From positions 1 through 6,946 of the forward strand of contig JAZDEQ010000003.1 in NCBI GenBank assembly GCA_043808565.1: a stretch of DNA of 6,946 bases, in the 5' to 3' direction. Under the pieces are notes generated by a model that searched no databases, was not told the DNA's origin, and saw only the letters and a list, made by a program, of their open reading frames with translations. This DNA is from UBA12403 sp043808565 (GTDB lineage: Bacteria > Patescibacteriota > Patescibacteriia > UBA9934 > GWF2-40-263). The position numbers and the translations under genes were made by a program. Positions 1 through 4,430 of the stretch are shown piece after piece; positions within the stretch are counted from its first letter, which is position 1, and the number at the start of each line of letters is the position of its first letter.

Positions 1-20
1 ATTTTTTTTGGCATAGTGAG

Positions 21-84
21 GACGAAAATGAAGTATAATTAAGAATACGTTCACGGTATCCCAATAGTATACGTCATTTTCGTC
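21..84. repeat. Inverted repeat, 17-bp arms, with a small inner dyad
   Basis: Bases 21-37 and 68-84 are reverse complements over 17 positions with one mismatch (A32 opposite G73). The 30-nt loop holds a second small dyad, ATAC at 45-48 with GTAT at 56-59. There is no clean T-run right after the right arm, so it is not a standard intrinsic terminator, although 1-9 is T-rich. It lies about 90 bases before the SPFH start and could be a dispersed palindromic element, a regulatory dyad or the 3' structure of a gene to the left of the window. The rest of the leader to 173 is AT-rich and holds a weak dyad (ACTGGT 102-107 with ACCAGT 129-134). Confidence 0.65.
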
Positions 85-173
85 TCCATTAAGAGACAAT
101 AACTGGTTGGGGATCAACTGAATCGCCTACCAGTGCCGAAAAATGAATTTTAAAAATTAATTAATATTTTTTT

Positions 174-920
174 ATGGAAGGACTTATTCCTCTGATTATA
201 TTCTTGGTTATTTTGTTTTTTGCTTGTTTAAAACAAGTTAACCAATACGAGCGTGGGGTAAAATTTACCATGGGTAAATTTTCCGGCATTGTGAATCCAG
301 GTTGGTACCCAATTGTTCCGATCTTTCAATCGATTCGCAAAATCGACATGCGACTTAAAGCCGTTGATGTGCCATCGCAAGATGCAATTACCAAAGATAA
401 CATTTCAGCCAAAATCAACGCGGTTATTTATTACAAAGTTGTTGATGCTGGCAAAGCCATTCTTGAAGTCGAGCGAGTCGACTACGCGGTGTTACAATTG
501 GCTCAAACCACCATGCGAAATATTGTCGGCGAAGTAACTCTTGATGAATTATTAAGCCAGCGACAAACCATTTCCGATAAGATTGAAAAAATTGTTGACG
601 AGGCCACTACGAATTGGGGGGTTGAGGTAACGGTAGCCGAATTAAAGGACATCAACTTGCCACAGGAAATGATTCGGACTATTGCCAAACAGGCCGAAGC
701 TGAGCGCGAACGTCGAGCCGTAATCATTAATGCTGAAGGCGAAGTTGTGGCCGCGGAAAATTTGGCCAAAGCCGCCAATATTCTCGCGGGTTCGCCAGGC
801 GCTTTGCATCTGCGAACTTTGAATTCCATCAATGACATTTCTTCTGATGCTTCTAACACTGTAGTTTTTGCTGTGCCTTTAGAAATTTTAAAAGCCTTTG
901 AAGGTTTTGCAAAAAAATAA
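174..920 (+). CDS. Slipin/stomatin-like SPFH (band 7) membrane protein
   Basis: A 248-residue protein of the SPFH/band 7 family, probably a slipin (prokaryotic stomatin). Residues 3-19 form one hydrophobic segment that would anchor it to the cytoplasmic membrane. Family features follow: YERGVKF at 25-31, a PGW turn at 42-44, a DVPSQDAITKDN stretch at 65-76, GEVTLDELLSQR at 119-130, and a charged helix rich in Glu, Arg and Ala at about 160-205 typical of the coiled oligomerisation region. Length is normal for slipins (about 250-260). Such proteins assemble into ring or scaffold complexes in membranes; a specific client cannot be read from sequence. Slipin genes are often next to nfeD, but no NfeD-like gene is present here. 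The ATG at 174 places the membrane segment directly at the N-terminus. No Shine-Dalgarno site is visible; TAATAT at 162-167 could be a -10 box only if the transcript were almost leaderless. Confidence 0.9.
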   Translation: MEGLIPLIIFLVILFFACLKQVNQYERGVKFTMGKFSGIVNPGWYPIVPIFQSIRKIDMRLKAVDVPSQDAITKDNISAKINAVIYYKVVDAGKAILEVERVDYAVLQLAQTTMRNIVGEVTLDELLSQRQTISDKIEKIVDEATTNWGVEVTVAELKDINLPQEMIRTIAKQAEAERERRAVIINAEGEVVAAENLAKAANILAGSPGALHLRTLNSINDISSDASNTVVFAVPLEILKAFEGFAKK

Positions 921-932
921 TAAAAAAATAAT

Positions 933-1013
933 CCGTCATTGCGAGCGCCTCGCGAAGCAATCCAATAATTAGATTGCTTCGTCGTTCAGTGGCTTCACTC
1001 CTCGCAATGACGG
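933..1013. repeat. Nested palindromic element between the SPFH gene and tsaD
   Basis: The outer arms 933-945 and 1001-1013 match perfectly over 13 bp (CCGTCATTGCGAG with CTCGCAATGACGG). An inner stem, GAAGCAATC at 954-962 with GATTGCTTC at 972-980, is perfect over 9 bp, extends by one C-G and one G-T pair, and has a 9-nt AT-rich loop. The right side is followed by a T-rich run (1014-1022), so in RNA it could also terminate the SPFH transcript. From memory, CGTCATTGCGAG...GAAGCAATC palindromes are scattered in many unrelated bacterial genomes as short mobile or REP-like repeats; that family link was not checked. The arms differ from the C-rich repeats in and after tsaD, so this is a second repeat family. 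Confidence 0.8.
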
Positions 1014-1034
1014 TTTTCCTTTTATTTTCGATTT

Positions 1035-2129
1035 ATGCGAATTCTTGGTCTTGAAACCAGTTGCGACGAAACCTCGATTGCCATTCTTGAAACCGATGGT
1101 CGGGTTTTTAAAATCGAAAAAAGTTTGATTGCTTCACAAGCGGCTAAGCATGCGGAATATGGTGGTGTGGTGCCCGAAGTGGCCGCGCGTTGTCATGTTG
1201 ATGTCTTGTTTCCGTTGCTTAAAGCCGCCGGTGTTTCAGCCGATGGTTTTGGAATTGACGTTATCGCTGTAACCGCTGGACCAGGCCTGGTTCCAGCTTT
1301 GCGGATTGGTGTTGAGGCGGCTAAAGCTTTAGCTTTTGTTTGGCACAAACCATTGGTTGCTGTTAATCATATGGAAGGCCACGTTTCCAGTGCCTTTTTA
1401 CCGTCTATCAACCCCCTCTCCCCCGCTCTTCGATCGGACTCAGAGCGGCCTGAGGGATCGATGGCCGGGGAGGGGGCAGGGGTGGAATTACCTGCCGTTT
1501 GTTTACTCGTATCTGGCGGTCACACTGAGCTACTTTTAATGAAAAATTTTTGTGAGTATGAATTCCTGGGTCGGACTCGCGACGATGCGGCCGGTGAAGC
1601 TTTTGATAAAGTGGCTAATCTTTTAGGTTTGCCATATCCTGGCGGTCCGCAAATTTCCAAACAAGCTTTATTAGGCAAAAGAGACGCCATTGATTTTCCT
1701 CGACCAATGATGACCAACCACGATGATTTAGATTTTAGTTTTTCCGGTTTAAAAACTGCTGTGGCCGTTTATCTGCGTAATAATTCTCCCTCTCCTGTCG
1801 CCACGACGGGGGAGGGTTGGGGTGGGGGTGCAGATGTCTGTGCCAGCTTTGAACAAGCTGTGATTGATGTTCTGGTAGAAAAAACTAAACGCGCAGTTAA
1901 AAAAACCAATCCCAAATCAGTTATTGTTTCCGGTGGTGTCTCAGCCAATCTTTTGTTGCGCGAAGAAATGAAAAAACGTTTGACGCCTCTACCGGTGCAT
2001 TTTCCTTATCTGGAATTTACTGGCGACAATGCTGCCATGATTGCGGCCGCTGGTTATTTTCGCGCGGTTCGCGGTGAGTTTACCGATCCATTAAAATTGG
2101 AAGCTGATCCGAATTTACGGTTGGCTTAA
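1035..2129 (+). CDS. tsaD: tRNA N6-adenosine threonylcarbamoyltransferase TsaD, with two repeat-derived insertions
   Basis: TsaD (Kae1/Gcp/YgjD family, ASKHA fold) transfers the threonylcarbamoyl group from TC-AMP to A37 of ANN-decoding tRNAs, working with TsaB and TsaE. The 364-residue protein starts with the canonical MRILGLETSCDET. The metal-ligand motif NHMEGH gives H112 and H116, and D331 in TGDNAAMIA is the third expected ligand. Also visible are AGPGLVPALRIG (81-92), VSGGHTELL (159-167), GRTRDDAAGEAFDKVA (179-194), FSFSGLKTAV (234-243) and SGGVSAN (299-305). It is longer than typical bacterial TsaD (E. coli 337 residues). The excess sits at about residues 126-150 and 251-265, where low-complexity Pro/Gly/Ser/Glu stretches coincide with palindromic repeat DNA; without them the length is about 324, and every catalytic motif is intact. 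The ATG at 1035 is fixed by the family N-terminus. No Shine-Dalgarno site is visible. The spacer to tsaE is 146 nt and filled by another repeat. Confidence 0.97.
   Translation: MRILGLETSCDETSIAILETDGRVFKIEKSLIASQAAKHAEYGGVVPEVAARCHVDVLFPLLKAAGVSADGFGIDVIAVTAGPGLVPALRIGVEAAKALAFVWHKPLVAVNHMEGHVSSAFLPSINPLSPALRSDSERPEGSMAGEGAGVELPAVCLLVSGGHTELLLMKNFCEYEFLGRTRDDAAGEAFDKVANLLGLPYPGGPQISKQALLGKRDAIDFPRPMMTNHDDLDFSFSGLKTAVAVYLRNNSPSPVATTGEGWGGGADVCASFEQAVIDVLVEKTKRAVKKTNPKSVIVSGGVSANLLLREEMKKRLTPLPVHFPYLEFTGDNAAMIAAAGYFRAVRGEFTDPLKLEADPNLRLA
1412..1485. repeat. Palindromic repeat inserted in frame in tsaD (copy 1)
   Basis: The left arm 1414-1423 (C-rich) pairs with 1467-1476 (G-rich) with one G-T wobble. 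Inside are CGATC 1431-1435 with GATCG 1456-1460, and CTCAG 1439-1443 with CTGAG 1450-1454. It encodes about 25 residues (about 126-150, Pro/Ser/Arg/Glu/Gly-rich) between the NHMEGH metal motif and the VSGGHTELL motif, where ordinary TsaD has only a short linker. The right end pattern, GGGGAGGG then GGGGTGG, recurs in copy 2. The exact borders are judged by eye. Confidence 0.8.
1786..1828. repeat. Palindromic repeat inserted in frame in tsaD (copy 2), G-quadruplex-like right end
   Basis: Bases 1788-1800 pair with 1804-1816 over 13 continuous positions (two G-T wobbles) around a 3-nt loop. The right end, 1808-1828, reads as G-runs of 5, 3, 4 and 5 separated by loops of 1, 2 and 1 nt, a textbook intramolecular G-quadruplex pattern on the coding strand and hence in the mRNA. 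It encodes about residues 251-265 (SPSPVATTGEGWGGG), a stretch foreign to the TsaD family placed between FSFSGLKTAV and the ASFEQAVIDVLVEKT helix. Confidence 0.8.
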
Positions 2130-2130
2130 A

Positions 2131-2257
2131 CACCCCTCTCTTCGCCCCGTGGCGGGGCGGCATCTCTCCCCGGAAGGGGAGAGTGTTCATGTTTACGGTC
2201 AGTCTCCCCTCCGGGGAGAAATGCCGGCGAGGCCACCGAGCCGATTAGAGAGGTGTG
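2131..2257. repeat. Large compound palindrome filling the tsaD-tsaE spacer
   Basis: The outer arms 2131-2140 and 2248-2257 pair at 9 of 10 positions. Within are CGGCAT 2158-2163 with ATGCCG 2221-2226, and three self-contained hairpins: CGCCCC 2143-2148 with GGGGCG 2154-2159; CTCTCCCC 2164-2171 with GGGGAGAG 2176-2183 around a GGAA tetraloop; and TCTCCCC 2203-2209 with GGGGAGA 2213-2219. It starts 1 base after the tsaD stop and ends 18 bases before the tsaE start. Its CCCTCTC/GAGAGG ends resemble the two repeats inside tsaD, so I treat it as a larger relative of that family. No T-run follows it, so tsaD-tsaE read-through is possible. Confidence 0.8.
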
Positions 2258-2275
2258 AAAGCCGCTTAACATTTT

Positions 2276-2701
2276 ATGATTTCTAAATCCCCAGAAGAGA
2301 CAAAAAAAATTGCGACTGATTTTGCCGTGACCTTACACGGCGGCGAGGTTATTGCTCTTGAAGGTGAAATTGGTGCTGGTAAAACCACTTTTACCCAAGG
2401 TTTAGCCGCAGCGCTTGGGGCTGAAGGTTTGGCCCGCAGTCCAACTTTTACGGTTCTCAATGTTTATCCCACTGGCCGCGAGCCAATAAAAAAAATTGTC
2501 CATCTCGATGCTTATCGCTTGCGAACACCCGAGGATTTATTTAATCTCGGACTCGAAGAATGGGCTGGCCAGCCAGAGGCCGTGGTTTTAATTGAATGGC
2601 CAAACATGGTGGCCGAAGCGGAAATTAAAACCGACCGAGTGGTAAAAATTACCACTGGCCAAAACGAAAACGAGCGGATTATTGACATTTCAGGTTTCTA
2701 A
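2276..2701 (+). CDS. tsaE: tRNA threonylcarbamoyladenosine biosynthesis ATPase TsaE
   Basis: TsaE (YjeE family P-loop ATPase) is the ATP-hydrolysing partner that binds TsaB-TsaD and is needed for multiple turnover in t6A synthesis. The protein has 141 residues, a usual length. Visible motifs: Walker A GEIGAGKT at 30-37, the switch-like SPTF at 55-58, HLDAYRL at 76-82, and the Walker B-like VVLIEWP at 103-109 including the family Glu. The N-terminal SKSPEETKKIA (3-13) is a common start in this family and supports the ATG at 2276. It lies on the same strand just after tsaD, which fits the shared pathway. As with the other core genes, no Shine-Dalgarno site precedes it. No truncation or missing key residue is seen. 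Confidence 0.96.
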   Translation: MISKSPEETKKIATDFAVTLHGGEVIALEGEIGAGKTTFTQGLAAALGAEGLARSPTFTVLNVYPTGREPIKKIVHLDAYRLRTPEDLFNLGLEEWAGQPEAVVLIEWPNMVAEAEIKTDRVVKITTGQNENERIIDISGF

Positions 2702-2723
2702 GAGTACAATCCTTAGTTCTTTG

Positions 2724-2748
2724 AGCACAAGGGTTTTCTTGCTTTTTT
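2724..2748 (+). terminator. Weak possible terminator after tsaE
   Basis: CAAG at 2728-2731 pairs with CTTG at 2738-2741; a 2-nt bulge then allows AG 2724-2725 to pair with CT 2742-2743. A run of six T follows at 2743-2748. The stem is short, so termination here is only plausible. The rest of the gap to 2800 is AT-rich and without clear structure. Confidence 0.3.
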
Positions 2749-2803
2749 CGTGATTTTTAAAAAATGATGAAAAGAGCGAGGAAACACTGATACAATTTCA
2801 AGC

Positions 2804-2810
2804 GAGGTGA
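2804..2810 (+). promoter_or_regulatory. Strong Shine-Dalgarno site for the 2814 gene
   Basis: GAGGTGA at 2804-2810 is complementary to the usual 16S rRNA 3' end and lies 3 bases before the ATG at 2814. It fixes that start codon. The core genes spfh, tsaD, tsaE and pilB have nothing comparable, which sets this gene apart. Confidence 0.75.
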
Positions 2811-2813
2811 ACG

Positions 2814-3638
2814 ATGAGAACACCGTGGTATAAAATCCTGCTGATGGCGACAGTTCTCCTGCTCGCCGTCGGAGCTGCTGGCCGCAGGGGCGCCGGTGAC
2901 TACATCAGCAACAAGGTGCTGACCGTAATCGCCGACAGGATGGTTGAGGAATACCTGCCATCGACCAAGAGCGTTGGTGGTGGTTCGGATCGTTACGGCA
3001 CGTTCCATGCCATGGGCTTGGTTCGTGGTGGGATGTATGACCACTACGGAAAGAAGAGGAATTTTACTACCCTCTGGACATCCTTCATGGTTGCTGTCAA
3101 CGAAGCCGGAAAAGATCCGGCGGCGGTCAAGAAGTTCTACAACCGGCACATCGACGTCTTCCTGTCGAAAGTAGTGGAATCGGCCCAGGGAAGAGGTTGC
3201 TCGTACTACGAAGAAGGCGCGGAGATGTCGACGTGGCGACCATTGACCAATCGTGAAACGGCAGAAATGCTCGTCGCCTATTCCGTCATGGCAGAGTCGA
3301 CAGTTCAGTACCTCGTGCTGGCGGGTCAGCCAGTTAGTCGGTCGTTCCAGGAAAGGATCGACCGGCTTGCCTCTGATTCCGATCTCAGTATTTCAGTGCG
3401 GAGGCAGGCAGAGTTGGCGATCATGGCCGACCTGGCCACAGCGTCAGACTTGCCGTTTTCCACCGAGGGCGGCTACGACGTCTCTGCCGGCTTCCGAACC
3501 TGGCAATTCGGGATGAGGCGATACGAAAGTTCGCCGGAGCTCCTCCAGGCGATGATCGAAATCGCCCAGGACGTCACCCGGCGAACACTGGCCAAGGCCG
3601 AAGAAGTCGGCCGCCGGTCCGTTCTTCTCGAAGAGTAG
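2814..3638 (+). CDS. Unrecognised exported or membrane-anchored protein, 274 aa
   Basis: I do not recognise this family. The N-terminus has the form of a signal peptide or membrane anchor: Lys7, then hydrophobic residues 8-23, then positively charged RR at 24-25. Cleavage around the VGAAG stretch (19-23) is possible but weakly supported. The remaining roughly 250 residues are soluble-looking, predicted outside the cytoplasm, with aromatic- and Gly-rich stretches (61-78), a single Cys at 129 and a long likely helical C-terminal half (about 145-270) rich in Ala, Glu and Arg. No catalytic motif stands out. Base use differs from the core genes: 38 of 60 bases are G/C at 3181-3240 and 36 of 60 at 3481-3540, against 20 of 60 at 541-600 in the SPFH gene and 24 of 60 at 5581-5640 in pilB. 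The strong Shine-Dalgarno site fixes the start. The next gene begins 68 bases downstream on the same strand and is the only obvious partner. Confidence 0.75.
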   Translation: MRTPWYKILLMATVLLLAVGAAGRRGAGDYISNKVLTVIADRMVEEYLPSTKSVGGGSDRYGTFHAMGLVRGGMYDHYGKKRNFTTLWTSFMVAVNEAGKDPAAVKKFYNRHIDVFLSKVVESAQGRGCSYYEEGAEMSTWRPLTNRETAEMLVAYSVMAESTVQYLVLAGQPVSRSFQERIDRLASDSDLSISVRRQAELAIMADLATASDLPFSTEGGYDVSAGFRTWQFGMRRYESSPELLQAMIEIAQDVTRRTLAKAEEVGRRSVLLEE

Positions 3639-3653
3639 CTAAGTACTCTTCGA
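3628..3653 (+). other. Perfect 10-bp hairpin overlapping the stop codon of the 2814 gene
   Basis: TCGAAGAGTA at 3628-3637 is the exact reverse complement of TACTCTTCGA at 3644-3653, with a 6-nt loop. The left arm contains the last codons and the first two bases of the TAG stop. It is the first half of a two-hairpin module that recurs, diverged, at 4220-4277. Confidence 0.7.
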
Positions 3654-3657
3654 TGTG

Positions 3658-3690
3658 CCCCTGGGTTCGCAAGAATTTGGGGGTTCAATC
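3658..3690 (+). terminator. Terminator-like hairpin between the two unrecognised genes
   Basis: Bases 3658-3668 pair with 3673-3683 over 11 positions in RNA, four of them G-U, around a GCAA (GNRA) tetraloop. A short T-containing tail, ATCTTTT at 3688-3694, follows. The wobble-rich stem and imperfect U-tract suggest partial termination or a processing/stability element rather than a full stop. It matches the stronger terminator at 4251-4288 in position and in sequence (CCCC, GGGTTCG, GGGG, ATCTTTT). Confidence 0.5.
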
Positions 3691-3695
3691 TTTTC

Positions 3696-3701
3696 AAGGA
3701 G
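3696..3701 (+). promoter_or_regulatory. Shine-Dalgarno site that decides the start of the 3707 gene
   Basis: AAGGAG at 3696-3701 lies 5 bases before the ATG at 3707. An in-frame ATG at 3653 exists, but it lies inside the preceding hairpin region, lacks a ribosome site and would put 18 residues in front of a clear signal peptide. The 3707 start is therefore preferred. Confidence 0.75.
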
Positions 3702-3706
3702 TCGCA

Positions 3707-4213
3707 ATGAAAATTCGCACAGTTGCTTTCCTGGTGTTTCTTGCCGTACTTTCCGGCTTCACTTTCGGATGCCGACATCACTACACCGAGACCGAAAAAG
3801 AGCTCTTGAACCAGCCAGTGGTTCCGGTGGTGTTGCCGGTCAGTACTACAACAATGCCGATTCCTTCCTCGGCGCGGACGCCCACCCTGACCTGCCTGGA
3901 CATGGCAGTCAGGAATACAAACCACACGTGCAACATCGGAACAGATCGTTATGGTCTGTGTCCAATCTTGCTCGCGGAAGTTGACCCGTCGCAAGAGTGG
4001 GAGGTGGCCGTGACCGGACAAGTAGTTGAGTCGTCGGCCGAGGGGAAGGTGCTGATAGATGGGCTGTCGATCACCGTCAATGGTCGATTGTGTCCGACCA
4101 GGTTTTCCTATCCTCTCGACACCATCTTTCTCCTTCCAAACAAGGCCAAAGAAGCCGCGGCCACTACTGTGCAAAAGTGCGCCGCGTGGGTCGAGGCCGG
4201 GTGTCCTCGATGA
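3707..4213 (+). CDS. Unrecognised Cys-rich secreted protein, possible lipoprotein, 168 aa
   Basis: Family not recognised. From the ATG at 3707 the N-terminus is MKIR followed by a hydrophobic run (6-20) and Gly21-Cys22. This looks like a lipoprotein signal with Cys22 as the lipid-modified residue, although the lipobox (TFGC) is not ideal, so an ordinary signal peptide is possible. A Pro/Ser/Thr-rich stretch at about 36-60 looks like a flexible linker. The remainder carries six more Cys (63, 75, 85, 129, 158, 166), an even number that would suit disulfide bonds in an exported domain, and a beta-rich middle (EWEVAVTGQVVES, KVLIDGLSITVNGRLC). Base use and the strong Shine-Dalgarno site match the preceding gene, not the core genes. 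Both genes probably share origin and location at the cell surface; a joint function is inference. A strong terminator follows. Confidence 0.75.
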   Translation: MKIRTVAFLVFLAVLSGFTFGCRHHYTETEKELLNQPVVPVVLPVSTTTMPIPSSARTPTLTCLDMAVRNTNHTCNIGTDRYGLCPILLAEVDPSQEWEVAVTGQVVESSAEGKVLIDGLSITVNGRLCPTRFSYPLDTIFLLPNKAKEAAATTVQKCAAWVEAGCPR

Positions 4214-4219
4214 AATCTT

Positions 4220-4245
4220 TCGAAGGGCAGCTTCCTGCTCTTCGA
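4220..4245 (+). other. Hairpin following the 3707 gene (second copy of module part 1)
   Basis: Bases 4220-4230 pair with 4235-4245 over 11 positions (one G-U) around a CTTC loop. The outer TCGAAG/CTTCGA is shared with the 3628-3653 hairpin. It begins 6 bases after the TGA stop and is followed at once by the terminator hairpin. Confidence 0.7.
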
Positions 4246-4250
4246 CACGT

Positions 4251-4288
4251 CCCCGGGTTCGTCACACGAACCCGGGGCGTATCTTTTT
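4251..4288 (+). terminator. Strong intrinsic terminator of the two-gene block
   Basis: CCCCGGGTTCG at 4251-4261 pairs perfectly with CGAACCCGGGG at 4267-4277 around a 5-nt loop. The tail ATCTTTTT ends at 4288. The G/C-rich 11-bp stem plus T-run is a standard rho-independent terminator for plus-strand transcription. It marks the right edge of the compositionally distinct block. Confidence 0.85.
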
Positions 4289-4306
4289 AAAAAGATTTTT
4301 CAAAAC

Positions 4307-4336
4307 AAAAAAGCGTCGCACAAAACATGCGATCGC
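4307..4336 (-). terminator. Probable intrinsic terminator of pilB
   Basis: Read on the minus strand, 4336-4328 pairs with 4320-4313 over 8 bp with one bulged base (T4333 on the plus strand) around a 7-nt loop, followed directly by a U6 run (plus-strand A-run 4307-4312). It lies about 95 nt past the pilB stop and faces the plus-strand terminator at 4251-4288. Confidence 0.6.
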
Positions 4337-4354
4337 CTGGATTATGCTACGTTT

Positions 4355-4424
4355 TTTAATCCCTTCTACCCCTTCCGTCCCTTAAGTCCCTTCAACCCCC
4401 TCAACCCCTTTTCCCCTCCAACCC
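4355..4424 (-). repeat. Degenerate 8-9-nt tandem array, G-rich on the pilB strand
   Basis: On the minus strand the units read GGGGTTGAG (4408-4400), GGGGTTGAA (4399-4391), GGGACTTAA (4390-4382), GGGACGGAA (4381-4373), GGGGTAGAA (4372-4364) and GGGATTAAA (4363-4355), preceded by two 8-nt units. Eight runs of three or more G start at intervals of 8-10 nt, so a quadruplex in the pilB 3' UTR is possible. The array begins 7 bases past the pilB stop codon. Confidence 0.75.
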
Positions 4425-4430
4425 AACCGA

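Noticed and set aside
2791..2796. TACAAT as the -10 box of the 2814 gene
   Set aside because: No -35 box is found at normal spacing, and initiation from it would begin almost at the Shine-Dalgarno site, leaving practically no leader.
2757..3149. Minus-strand open frame of 130 codons
   Set aside because: It lies opposite the start of the 2814 gene, with no ribosome site or recognisable sequence; a shadow of a G+C-richer gene.
3653..3706. Earlier ATG at 3653 for the lipoprotein-like gene
   Set aside because: It sits in the hairpin module, has no Shine-Dalgarno site and would bury the signal peptide behind 18 residues.
3473..4174. Long minus-strand open frame (233 codons) across both unrecognised genes
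   Set aside because: It is antisense to two genes with ribosome sites, signal peptides and consistent codon use. Its translation is low in hydrophobic core, rich in Arg/His/Ser and without motifs.
2814..4213. Toxin-antitoxin or integron cassette interpretation of the two genes
   Set aside because: Both products look exported and are too large for a typical type II pair. The 3' hairpins lack recognisable attC core sites and no integrase is present.
4329..4336. GCGATCGC octamer, the HIP1 motif of cyanobacteria
   Set aside because: There is a single copy, and it is explained as part of the pilB terminator stem; nothing else here suggests a cyanobacterium.
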